This document shows, one piece after another, positions 9,273 through 18,378 of a stretch of 39,864 nt of DNA. A program made the translations under genes and the position numbers. This DNA comes from Nitrososphaerales archaeon (GTDB taxonomy: Archaea; Thermoproteota; Nitrososphaeria; Nitrososphaerales; JACPRH01), in contig JASLOE010000006.1 of NCBI GenBank assembly GCA_030745655.1, positions 1 to 39,864 on the forward strand, read 5' to 3'. The number at the start of each line of letters is the position of its first letter. Position 1 is the first letter of the stretch. The notes under the pieces are model-generated. The model saw only the letters and a list, made by a program, of their open reading frames with translations. It made no database searches and had not been told where the DNA came from.

Positions 9273-9598
9273 CTACTTGAAGTCAGTAAAAAGAATTTCC
9301 TTAAAATTAGAAATTTTTCTGTGGATAATTACAATACCTTCAACGGATAGAAGATTAATCTTTTTATTATATCCCTTGTAATAACCACCAATAGTACCAT
9401 CGGCATAAACAACCCTATGACATGAAATGAAATAATAATTGGATAAGGATTGCAATTCAGTATTTTGCCAATTGCACGAGAAGCATTTGGTTTTCTCAGG
9501 GCTTTAGCAAGATGACCATAAGTTGAGACTTTACCTTTAGATATCTGAAAAATTAATGCATAAACATGATTCTTTTCTAAACAGTTTCTAGTGTGCAT
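9273..9598 (-). pseudogene. ogt: Methylated-DNA--protein-cysteine methyltransferase (Ogt/MGMT ATase domain), frameshifted
   Basis: ORF 9329-9598: VYALIFQISKGKVSTYGHLAKALRKPNASRAIGKILNCNPYPIII; overlapping ORF 9273-9455 in another frame: ISCHRVVYADGTIGGYYKGYNKKINLLSVEGI. Together they make a full ATase domain across a frameshift near 9423-9432. Confidence 0.85.
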
Positions 9599-9617
9599 AT
9601 TAAGAGCTTAACATCCG

Positions 9618-10424
9618 CTAGAGTTTAATAATCTCTAATCCAGCTTCTTCTACAAGAGATATAACTCGATCTCTTTCTTTTATACCCTTCCAATCCAAGA
9701 TTGCATACGAAACTTTCTCTATAGACCTAGTTATCATTTGATTAAGGATAGATTTGTCTAGATTGATTATAGCATATTTTGGCATTATTGCACCTAAAGC
9801 AAAATTTGATTCAGTGATAAGTTTAGTGAATTTTTCAGAGTAATGATTTCCTCCAAAACCAATAGAAATCTTGTCTGAAGAACATCCTTTTTCAACAGTA
9901 GTCATAACTGCTTCACACACAGTTTCGATTGCATCACTATCTTGCCAATGTTCTTTAGAGGAACCTATTTCTACGAAGAGCACTGGTTTAGAGAAAGATG
10001 TGGGCCCATGATGCATTGGCTCTGTCACTATTGAATATCTAAGAACGTTACTCTTTAGATTCTTTAATTGTTTAAGATATTCTTGATGAAGACTAGGATA
10101 AGTAATTGCCAATTTAGATGGAGCGCCACCAAATTGAGCAACTTTTGAGAAATTACCGGGAAAATGCGCAGTTAAACTCGGTATTCCACTTTCTGATTTA
10201 TGATGAGATAGAAAGATGTATGCAGTGGGATCTAAGATTGGTTCATCTAGAAACAAAAGATTTTTAGAGGTTTTTATTAGTTGTATTCTGCCTTTTTTAT
10301 AAATTGGGTAACCTTCGAATCTTTGATTACTCTCTTTAAAACCATATGTTTCGATTAGATGTTGAGCCATGTTTCTGCTGGCAATGTCTTGGTTAGACGA
10401 CACCAAAATGAAATGGTCATACAT
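9618..10424 (-). CDS. dtdA: D-aminoacyl-tRNA deacylase, archaeal/plant GEK1 type
   Basis: ILVSSNQDIASRNMAQHL...HHKSESGIPSLTAHFPGNF...MHHGPTSFSKPVLFVEIGSSKEHW...GFGGNHYSEKFTKL. Confidence 0.9.
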   Translation of the reverse strand: MYDHFILVSSNQDIASRNMAQHLIETYGFKESNQRFEGYPIYKKGRIQLIKTSKNLLFLDEPILDPTAYIFLSHHKSESGIPSLTAHFPGNFSKVAQFGGAPSKLAITYPSLHQEYLKQLKNLKSNVLRYSIVTEPMHHGPTSFSKPVLFVEIGSSKEHWQDSDAIETVCEAVMTTVEKGCSSDKISIGFGGNHYSEKFTKLITESNFALGAIMPKYAIINLDKSILNQMITRSIEKVSYAILDWKGIKERDRVISLVEEAGLEIIKL

Positions 10425-10525
10425 TGTTTAATTACACTAATTCTTTATAATAGAAAGGTTTTTCGGGTTAGTAGAGTAAACTATTTACTTTATGATTTTA
10501 TGCGATTGAGTTGGTAAAATAAATA

Positions 10526-10696
10526 ATGGGGTTAGGAAGTTTTATTCGATCAGCTAAAAATACTATGAAACTAGCCCACAAATCTGACCGACAAGAATTC
10601 ATGCTTTACCTTAAATTAGTATTACTAGGTGTCAGTGTTGTAGGAACTTTAGGTTTTATCATTCAGACGATTAGTGCATTCTTGCAGCTAGGATGA
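10526..10696 (+). CDS. secE: Preprotein translocase subunit SecE (Sec61 gamma); short, absent from supplied ORF track
   Basis: Manual translation MGLGSFIRSAKNTMKLAHKSDRQEFMLYLKLVLLGVSVVGTLGFIIQTISAFLQLG*; single TM helix, SecE-like, directly upstream of spt5. Confidence 0.88.
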   Translation: MGLGSFIRSAKNTMKLAHKSDRQEFMLYLKLVLLGVSVVGTLGFIIQTISAFLQLG

Positions 10697-10703
10697 GACT
10701 ATT

Positions 10704-11180
10704 ATGAATGAAGCAATTTCAGGAAGAATATTCGGAGTAAAAACTGCGGGTGGACAAGAGAAGACTGTTGCCACATTTGTTGCAACAAGAGTAGAGATGC
10801 GTGAAAAGAAGGTTTATTCTGTTCTGGTATTTGATGCAATGAAAGGATATATCTTTCTTGAAGCTCCAGACGCCCAGGTTGTCAGTGAAAGTATAGCTGG
10901 ATTTAAGCATGTTAAGAGTCAAGTACCTGGAATAATTAGGTTCCCAGATATAGAGAAATTCCTTGTGACAAAGTCAATATTGACTGAACTTAACGAAGGA
11001 GATAAAGTTGAGATTGTAGCTGGACCCTTTAAAGGAATGCAAGCAAATATTACCCGTATTGAGCCAGTACGTAAAGAAGTTACAGTAATACTATTAGATG
11101 CACCATATCAGCTACCGGTAACGGTTGATGCTGATTATCTCAAGATCATTCAGAAAAATAGTGAGACAAACGCTGAATAG
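10704..11180 (+). CDS. spt5: Transcription elongation factor Spt5 (NusG-like)
   Basis: NGN domain and KOW segment LNEGDKVEIVAGPFKGMQANITRIEPVRKEVTVILLDAPYQLPVTVDADYLKII. Confidence 0.93.
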   Translation: MNEAISGRIFGVKTAGGQEKTVATFVATRVEMREKKVYSVLVFDAMKGYIFLEAPDAQVVSESIAGFKHVKSQVPGIIRFPDIEKFLVTKSILTELNEGDKVEIVAGPFKGMQANITRIEPVRKEVTVILLDAPYQLPVTVDADYLKIIQKNSETNAE

Positions 11181-11313
11181 ATACTTTACTAGAATCCATT
11201 ATTAACTTATCATTATAATTTATTATTTGGACTATTTTAGGCATAAACATCTCTAAGACTTATATCAGGGTCGTAAGGAACCTCCACCAAAGCTATTGGA
11301 CAAATGATGAGAA

Positions 11314-11802
11314 GTGGGAGAAAAAAAGTTTGTTAATGCTCTTGTAGTAGGTGGAGGGGCTGATGCGGGTCCACCACTCGGACCAGCATTAGGGCCTTTG
11401 GGAATGAATGTCATGATGATTGTTAAGGAAATTAATGAAAAGACTAAAGATTATTCAGGTATGCGTGTACCTATAAAAATTTCAGTTGATACTGAAACAA
11501 AAGAATTCGATGTGGAAGTGGGAATACCAACAACTTCCGCATTGATAGTTAAAGAATCCGGAGTTGAAAAGGGATCTGGTGAACCTAATACAAAATTGAA
11601 TGGTAATTTAGATTTTCAACAGTTACTAAAGATTGCTAACGCTAAGAGAGATCAATCATATGGAAAGACATTGAAAGCGGTTGTAAGAGAAGTAGTGGGT
11701 TCTTGCATAAGTATGGGGGTCAAGATAGAAGAGAAAGATCCTCGTGAGTTCCAGAAAGAATTAGGTGAAGGAAAGTTTGATTCGAAGATTACTGAAAACT
11801 AA
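11314..11802 (+). CDS. rpl11: 50S ribosomal protein L11, GTG start
   Basis: VGGGADAGPPLGPALGPLGMNVMMIVKEINEKTKDYSGMRVPIKISVD; L11 signature. Confidence 0.96.
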   Translation: MGEKKFVNALVVGGGADAGPPLGPALGPLGMNVMMIVKEINEKTKDYSGMRVPIKISVDTETKEFDVEVGIPTTSALIVKESGVEKGSGEPNTKLNGNLDFQQLLKIANAKRDQSYGKTLKAVVREVVGSCISMGVKIEEKDPREFQKELGEGKFDSKITEN

Positions 11803-11851
11803 AAAATAACTTTAATATCAACATCTTCAAAGGGGAGCCAAGGCTGCCTAA

Positions 11852-12997
11852 ATGGATGTAGAAAGGAATCCTGGATTAATAGCTAAATTAGTCCTTAATG
11901 ATGGAACAGTACTCAAGGGAGAAGGATTCGGTTTTTCAAGTATAACTGTTGGAGAAATAGTTTTTAACACAGGGATGGTTGGTTATACAGAGTCTTTAAC
12001 AGACCCATCCTACCGTGGACAGATTTTATGTTTTACATATCCATTAATAGGGAATTATGGGGTACCAGAATTCAGGCGAAGAGACAAATATAATCTGCCA
12101 GTTGGTTTCGAATCTGAATCCATTCAAGTTTCAGGAGTAATTGTTAATGAGATCTGTGAAAAACCAAGTCATTGGGCATCCAAGATAACTTTGAATGAAT
12201 GGTTGAAACAAAGTAAGGTTTCTGGAATATACGGAATTGATACAAGGGAATTGACGAAAAAGATTCGCGTTCATGGTGTAATGATGAGTATTCTTGAGGT
12301 ATCAAAAGAACCTTCATCAGATGATTTTTTAATTAAAAAACTTGAAAACAATCTAAATTACAATGATATCAATTTTGTTGAGAAGGTTTCTGTAAAGGAA
12401 CCAGTTGAGTACGGAGTAGGAGATAATAAAGTTGTACTCATAGATTGTGGAGTAAAGCTCAACATAGTTAGAGAACTCCTCCGCAGGGGTTTGAAGGTGA
12501 TTCGAGTACCTCATGATACTTCTTCAAGGGATATTTTAGATTTTCAACCAAGGGGAGTAATAGTGAGTAATGGACCAGGGAATCCAAAACAATGTGTCAA
12601 GACTGTAAGAACAGTGAATGAGCTTTTTGATGAGAGTATCCCCCTTTTAGGAATATGCTTGGGAACACAAATTATTGGTTTAGCGCTTGGAGGAGATACC
12701 TATAAACTGAAATATGGTCACAGAGGACAGAATAAGCCCTGCATAGATTTAGGAACTCTGCGAAGTTATGTTACAAGTCAGAATCATGGATATGCAATTA
12801 ATCCTAAATCACTGGAGGGTACCGGTTTAAAACCTTGGTTTGTAAATGCTGATGATAAGACTATCGAAGGTTTGAAGCATAAGAATGGAAGATGTATATC
12901 AGTTCAATTTCATCCTGAGGCTTCACCGGGTCCAAACGATACAGAATATGTTTTTGACGAATTTCTTAATATCCTAAAAGGTGATTCAAGTGAGTAG
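11852..12997 (+). CDS. carA: Carbamoyl-phosphate synthase small subunit
   Basis: LVLNDGTVLKGEGFGFSSITVGEIVFNTGMVGYTESLTDPSYRGQIL; GATase LGICLGTQIIGLALGG and SVQFHPEASPGP. Confidence 0.96.
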   Translation: MDVERNPGLIAKLVLNDGTVLKGEGFGFSSITVGEIVFNTGMVGYTESLTDPSYRGQILCFTYPLIGNYGVPEFRRRDKYNLPVGFESESIQVSGVIVNEICEKPSHWASKITLNEWLKQSKVSGIYGIDTRELTKKIRVHGVMMSILEVSKEPSSDDFLIKKLENNLNYNDINFVEKVSVKEPVEYGVGDNKVVLIDCGVKLNIVRELLRRGLKVIRVPHDTSSRDILDFQPRGVIVSNGPGNPKQCVKTVRTVNELFDESIPLLGICLGTQIIGLALGGDTYKLKYGHRGQNKPCIDLGTLRSYVTSQNHGYAINPKSLEGTGLKPWFVNADDKTIEGLKHKNGRCISVQFHPEASPGPNDTEYVFDEFLNILKGDSSE

Positions 12998-15900
12998 GAT
13001 ACAAGGAATAAAAAAAGTTCTAGTTATTGGAAGCGGAGCAATTAAAATTGGGGAAGCAGGAGAATTTGATTATAGTGGTTCTCAGGCTTTAAAGGCTCTT
13101 CGTGAAGAAGGAATAGAATCAGTTCTAGTGAATCCGAATGTAGCCACTATACAGACAGACACCAGAATGGTGGATAAGATATACTATTTGCCTATTAATC
13201 TTGAATATGTAACCAAAGTAATAGAAAAAGAGAGACCCGATGGAGTATTCTTTAGTTTTGGAGGACAAACAGCTTTAAACTGCGGAGTTCAACTTGCAGA
13301 GAAAGGTATCTTAGAAAAATATGGAGTAAAAGTATTGGGTACACCTATCTCTGGAATTCAAGCAACAGAAGACAGAGATATTTTCGTTCGAACAATGGGG
13401 AAGGCAGGTATACCGGTACCGAAGAGCAAAGCAGCTTATTCTGTTGAAACAGCTCGAAAAATCGCAGATAAGATAGGATATCCCATTATGATTCGAGTAG
13501 CATATACCCTCGGTGGAAAAGGTTCAGGAGTTGCACATAACGAATATGAACTTGATGAAATAGTTCAACGAGGACTTGCTAACAGTCTTGCACATCAAGT
13601 GTTGATTGAAGAATATCTTGGTTCATGGAAACAAGTAGAGTATGAGGTAATGCGAGATCAAAAAGATAACAGTGTAATCATTTGTAATATGGAGAATATG
13701 CTTGCTATGCGAGTACATACTGGTGACAATATTGTAATTGCACCTTCTCAAACTTTATCAAATAATGAATATCATATGCTCAGGACTGCAGCCATACAAG
13801 CGACAAGAGCTTGTGGAGTAATTGGAGAATGCAATATCCAATTTGCACTTGATATGAAGTCTGAAAAGTTTTTGGCTATAGAAATAAACGCTCGTCTTTC
13901 ACGCTCATCAGCACTTGCGTCAAAGGCAACTGGATATCCTTTAGCATATGTAGCAGCAAAACTAGCTTTGGGATATACATTGCCAGAGCTTACTAACAAA
14001 GTTACAGGTGTTACCACAGCGTGTTTTGAACCTTCTTTGGATTACTTAGTGGTCAAAATGCCAAGGTGGGATCTTCAGAAGTTTGATAGAGTTAGTAGAA
14101 ACCTCGGTGCCCAGATGAAATCTGTTGGTGAAGTCATGGCAATCGGGCAAAAGTTTGAAGAAGCTATACAAAAGGCCATACGAATGATTGAAAAAGGTCG
14201 AAACGGATTAGTTTGCAACGAAGACACTGAAGAATCCCTTGACATGATTGAGATTGGGTTGAATAGACCAACTGATGATATTATTTTCGTGGTAGTACAG
14301 GCAATAAAACTCGGGATGTCATTAGAGCGTATTCAAGAATTATCATTTATTGATTTTTGGTTTCTAGAAAAGATTAAGAATATAGTCCAAGTTGAATTAG
14401 AACTTAGAAATAGAAATCAAAAACTCTCAAATGTTTCGAAGAAACTTATCTTGAAATCTAAACAATTAGGTTTCTCAGACAAACAAATCTCTAGTTGTCT
14501 CGGTGTAACAGAATTAGAAGTACGTGATTACCGAAAAAAAATCCGAGTAAATCCAATTGTGAAGCAGATAGATACATTGGCAGGAGAATGGCCTGCACAA
14601 ACCAACTACCTGTATCTAACTTATAATGGTGAAGTAGATGATGTGAAGTTCAGTGAAGAGAAGAAAGCTATAGTATTGGGAGCCGGTACATACAGAATTG
14701 GGAGCTCAGTTGAGTTTGATTGGTGTACAATGAATATGGTCTGGGGTTTGAAGGAGAATGGTGTTAATGAAGTATTGGTAATAAACTGCAATCCAGAGAC
14801 AGTTTCAACAGATTATGACGAAAGTGACCGACTATATTTTGAAGAACTGACATTTGAACATGTCTTAGACATTTATGAAAAGGAGAAACCCATAGGTATT
14901 GTTACCTGTGTAGGAGGACAGACAGCTAATAATCTTACACCGAAACTCGAAAAACAACAAGTAAAGATTCTGGGAACAAGTAGTATTAGTGTGGATATGG
15001 CAGAAAATCGATCTAAGTTTAGTAAACTTCTTGATGACCTCAATATGGCTCAGCCAAAATGGAGCAAATTTGCTTCAATTAAGGAAGCTAAAGAATTCGC
15101 CAAAGATGTAGGGTATCCTGTAATGGTTAGACCGTCATATGTATTGAGTGGAGCTGCTATGAAAGTGATTTGGACATCAGATCATATGGAAAAATTCCTT
15201 AAAACAGCATCTAAGGTTAGCCCAGAATATCCATTAGTTATCAGTAAATTCATCCAGGATGCATTGGAAGTGGAGCTTGATGCAGTTTCTGATGGTGAAG
15301 ATATTCTAATCGGTTCAACAATGGAGCACATTGAAAAGGCGGGAATACACTCAGGTGATGCTATTATGGTAGCACCTCCAAAAGGGGTAAACCAAGATAT
15401 ACAAAATACATTAAATGAATATGCTTCTAAAATCGCTCTTGCACTTCAAGTAAAGGGACCATTTAACATGCAGTTCATAGTCAAAGACAATACAGTATAT
15501 GTTATAGAATGCAATCTGAGAGCGTCAAGATCAATGCCATTCATTTCTAAATTGATGGGAATTAATCTTATGGATGCAGCTTCACTCTCAGTTTTAGGAT
15601 ATAGCATCAAACCTTTGTTAAAGACAATGAGAAGAAAAAATATTGTTGGGGTGAAAGTACCTCAATTCTCTTTCACTCAACTTGAAGGAGCAGATCTTAT
15701 CCTTGGAGTTGAAATGCAATCTACGGGAGAAGTTGCTTGTTTTGGGAAGAATTTCTTTGATGCATTAAGTAAAGCGATGATTTCTGCAGGATATAAGATT
15801 CCTCGACAAGGAGGCAACATCCTAATTACGGTCGGAGGACAAAATATGAAAAGAAGTATACTCCCTTTGGTTCATATGTTACGAGAATTAGGTTATAGTA

Positions 15901-16235
15901 TTCTTTCCACTGAACATACATCAGAATTTCTTATCGAGAATGGAGTTTCAAATGTTACAACAGTTTTTAAGATCGCGGAACCAGAACGAAAACCAAACAT
16001 TGTGGATCATCTTCTGAGTGGGTCTCTTGACCTAATAATCAATATACCTCAATCTTCAGCTATAGAGAAATACGCATATATGCTTGAGGATGAATATGTT
16101 ATCCGACGAAGATCAGTTGAACTTGGAATACCTGTATTAACAAATATAGAAACTGCAACTGTCTTTATAAAAAGTCTAGAGTGGATGCGGTCTAACAAGC
16201 CAACTGTAGATTTCCACACTTCTAAGACAAATTGA
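12990..16235 (+). CDS. carB: Carbamoyl-phosphate synthase large subunit (GTG start at 12990 likely; listed ORF starts 12981)
   Basis: VLVIGSGAIKIGEAGEFDYSGSQALKALREEG; duplicated ATP-grasp halves; homology starts at SRIQGIKKVLVIGSG. Confidence 0.96.
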   Translation: MSRIQGIKKVLVIGSGAIKIGEAGEFDYSGSQALKALREEGIESVLVNPNVATIQTDTRMVDKIYYLPINLEYVTKVIEKERPDGVFFSFGGQTALNCGVQLAEKGILEKYGVKVLGTPISGIQATEDRDIFVRTMGKAGIPVPKSKAAYSVETARKIADKIGYPIMIRVAYTLGGKGSGVAHNEYELDEIVQRGLANSLAHQVLIEEYLGSWKQVEYEVMRDQKDNSVIICNMENMLAMRVHTGDNIVIAPSQTLSNNEYHMLRTAAIQATRACGVIGECNIQFALDMKSEKFLAIEINARLSRSSALASKATGYPLAYVAAKLALGYTLPELTNKVTGVTTACFEPSLDYLVVKMPRWDLQKFDRVSRNLGAQMKSVGEVMAIGQKFEEAIQKAIRMIEKGRNGLVCNEDTEESLDMIEIGLNRPTDDIIFVVVQAIKLGMSLERIQELSFIDFWFLEKIKNIVQVELELRNRNQKLSNVSKKLILKSKQLGFSDKQISSCLGVTELEVRDYRKKIRVNPIVKQIDTLAGEWPAQTNYLYLTYNGEVDDVKFSEEKKAIVLGAGTYRIGSSVEFDWCTMNMVWGLKENGVNEVLVINCNPETVSTDYDESDRLYFEELTFEHVLDIYEKEKPIGIVTCVGGQTANNLTPKLEKQQVKILGTSSISVDMAENRSKFSKLLDDLNMAQPKWSKFASIKEAKEFAKDVGYPVMVRPSYVLSGAAMKVIWTSDHMEKFLKTASKVSPEYPLVISKFIQDALEVELDAVSDGEDILIGSTMEHIEKAGIHSGDAIMVAPPKGVNQDIQNTLNEYASKIALALQVKGPFNMQFIVKDNTVYVIECNLRASRSMPFISKLMGINLMDAASLSVLGYSIKPLLKTMRRKNIVGVKVPQFSFTQLEGADLILGVEMQSTGEVACFGKNFFDALSKAMISAGYKIPRQGGNILITVGGQNMKRSILPLVHMLRELGYSILSTEHTSEFLIENGVSNVTTVFKIAEPERKPNIVDHLLSGSLDLIINIPQSSAIEKYAYMLEDEYVIRRRSVELGIPVLTNIETATVFIKSLEWMRSNKPTVDFHTSKTN

Positions 16236-16348
16236 TGAAAACATTATTAAGGCAATATTAAAGGATAAAAAGAAGACAATTAATCTTGAAGTGATAGGTT
16301 GATAAAGGTCTAATTCAAGAAGTGGTCGAGTCGGAGGCGTATTAATAA

Positions 16349-17005
16349 TTGGTAAGTCTTAAAGAATTTGTAAAAATGGTTAAGGAGTCTAGGGAGAAGT
16401 CCAAAAAGAGGAACTTCAATCAATCATTTGAAATTATAGTTACTCTTCGTGATATTGATGTCAAGAAACAAGATTTTAACATAAGTGAAACTGTATATTT
16501 AGCTCATAAGTTCACTAAGAAACCTGGAATTTGTGTATTTGCAGGAGGAGATATGGCGTTGAAAGCTAAACGAAGCAAAGCAGATAGAGTAATTGAACCA
16601 GAAGAATTAGAAAAGAATGCATCAGACAAAAGGCAATTGAGAAAGATAGCAAAAGGATATTCATTCTTTCTTTCAGAAACTACCCTTATGCCCAAAATAG
16701 GTAAGATATTAGGACAGTTCCTTGGGCCAAAAGGAAAAATGCCTGCACCAGTTCCGCCTAACGCACCAGTGGAAAATATGGTGGAACGGTTTATTTCTGC
16801 AGTTAGAATACGAAGCAGAGGACAATTGGCTGTAACAGGTAAAGTTGGAGATGAATCTATGAACGATGAAGCTGTTGCAGAAAATGCCGTAATAATCCTT
16901 AACGCAATAGAGAAAAAACTTCCATCAGGTAATAACAATATTGATAAAGTTATGCTAAAATTGACAATGGCTGAACCTGTAACAATACCGGCGATGAGTA
17001 AATGA
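16349..17005 (+). CDS. rpl1: 50S ribosomal protein L1, TTG start
   Basis: RNFNQSFEIIVTLRDIDVKK...LGPKGKMPAPVPPNAPVENMVERF; L1 family. Confidence 0.95.
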   Translation: MVSLKEFVKMVKESREKSKKRNFNQSFEIIVTLRDIDVKKQDFNISETVYLAHKFTKKPGICVFAGGDMALKAKRSKADRVIEPEELEKNASDKRQLRKIAKGYSFFLSETTLMPKIGKILGQFLGPKGKMPAPVPPNAPVENMVERFISAVRIRSRGQLAVTGKVGDESMNDEAVAENAVIILNAIEKKLPSGNNNIDKVMLKLTMAEPVTIPAMSK

Positions 17006-17868
17006 GAGACCCCACAGGACGTGAATATTCCACAAAAAAAGTGGAAACAATAAGAAAGATAAACGAATATGCTGAAAAAAAATCTGTTTTAGCACTTTCA
17101 AAGATACGTAAAGTTAGAGCTCGTCAAATGATGACACTTAGAAAACAGTTCAGAGATGAAATGAATATTGTAGTTGCGAAGAATAAGATATCCAAAATGG
17201 GTTTAAAGAATTCAAAAAAGAATATTGATAATTTCATAGAGAAAATAACTGATCAGAATGCAATAATTTTTACGGATATGAACCCATTTAAAATCCAACT
17301 TGTACTTGAGAAGAATAAAGTTGATTTGCCTGCAAGAGTTGGAGATATCGCAACAGACCCGGTTTCTTTGCCTTCAGGTAATACAAGTATTCCACCTGGC
17401 CCAGTTCTAAGTGAATTCAAAGAGCTGAATGTACCCACAAAAATTGATGCTGGCAGTATTTTCATATCCAAAGATACAGAGGTATTGAAGAGGGGAGAAG
17501 TGATAAAACCAAAATTGGCTTCTCTTCTATCCAGGCTTGGTTTGAAGCCCATTAAGGCAGGGTTATCTCTAAGCGCGGCCTACACGGATGGTGTTGTTTT
17601 TAGTGCCGAAGATTTAAAAATAGATCTGGAAGAATATCGAAATAAGATTCAAAAAGCACATACCACAACATTAGCACTAAGCATAGAAGCAGCATATTTG
17701 ACAAAAGAAACTATTCCAATGGTCTTAGGAAAAGCATCTTTGAATGCAAAGACACTTGCTTTAGAATCAGCATACACAACAGAAGAAATGCTACCAGATA
17801 TCCTGACTTCAGGTCAATATAAAGCGAATTCCCTGCTTAACTTAGTTAAGCAAAAAGGCTACAATTAG
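17002..17868 (+). CDS. rpl10: 50S ribosomal protein L10 (P0 stalk base); acidic GLGALFG-like tail not present
   Basis: SVLALSKIRKVRARQMMTLRKQFRDEMNIVVAKNKI...DLPARVGDIATDPVSLPSGNTSIPPGPVLSEFKELNVPTKIDAGSIFISKDTEVLKRGEVI; ends ...SLLNLVKQKGYN*. Confidence 0.93.
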   Translation: MRDPTGREYSTKKVETIRKINEYAEKKSVLALSKIRKVRARQMMTLRKQFRDEMNIVVAKNKISKMGLKNSKKNIDNFIEKITDQNAIIFTDMNPFKIQLVLEKNKVDLPARVGDIATDPVSLPSGNTSIPPGPVLSEFKELNVPTKIDAGSIFISKDTEVLKRGEVIKPKLASLLSRLGLKPIKAGLSLSAAYTDGVVFSAEDLKIDLEEYRNKIQKAHTTTLALSIEAAYLTKETIPMVLGKASLNAKTLALESAYTTEEMLPDILTSGQYKANSLLNLVKQKGYN

Positions 17869-17886
17869 AATAATTATTGGATGCCT

Positions 17887-18195
17887 TTATCCGAATAGGC
17901 TTGATAAGCCTGCAAGTGCTTCTTCATCCTTCTTTTCATCTACTTCTTCCTTCTTCTCTTCTTTGCCTTCTTTTTCTGGTGCGGCTTCACTCGATGCTGG
18001 TGCTGCAGCCGTTGGTGCAACAACAGCACTCTTCAGAGCTTCACCAATATCAACTTCGCTTAATGCAGCAACTAATGCCTTTGTTCTAGTATCATCAGGT
18101 GTTGCCCCAGCTGACTGTAAAACCTTTTTCAATGTTGCTTCATTTATTTCCTTATCCAATTTATGAAGTAGCAATGCGGCGTATATATATTCCAT
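17887..18195 (-). CDS. rpl12: 50S ribosomal protein L12 (P1 type), inverted relative to L1-L10; ATG start at 18195 likely (listed ORF extends to a TTG at 18219)
   Basis: [54 protein letters not shown]...[28 protein letters not shown]; diagnostic archaeal L12. TATA-like cttatata on minus strand at about 18233-18240. Confidence 0.95.
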   Translation of the reverse strand: MEYIYAALLLHKLDKEINEATLKKVLQSAGATPDDTRTKALVAALSEVDIGEALKSAVVAPTAAAPASSEAAPEKEGKEEKKEEVDEKKDEEALAGLSSLFG

Positions 18196-18378
18196 TTCTG
18201 TTTGACTCGCAACAGGCAAACTTTGTGAAGGCTATATAAGATTTTTCAGTAAATATTATTTTTAACTCTAATGAATACGATAAGATATTAATTGTAACCA
18301 AAAAGGTAATTCCAACAATCAATTGAAATAATAAAAAGACAGTATTATTAAACCCCATCTTAAAACACTAGTATGTAG

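Noticed and set aside
11296-11340. AAATGATGA box-C-like motif before L11 as a C/D box sRNA
   Set aside because: No convincing D box or C'/D' pair at proper spacing, and it runs into the L11 coding sequence.
16236-16348. Potential L1 autoregulatory RNA leader upstream of rpl1
   Set aside because: No clear L1-binding mimic could be identified by eye; the region is simply a 113-bp AT-rich spacer with a purine-rich ribosome-binding-like stretch.
17877-18166. Plus-strand ORFs 17877-18089 and 17963-18166
   Set aside because: Antisense to the clearly recognisable L12 gene; compositionally biased Leu/Ser or Ala artefacts.
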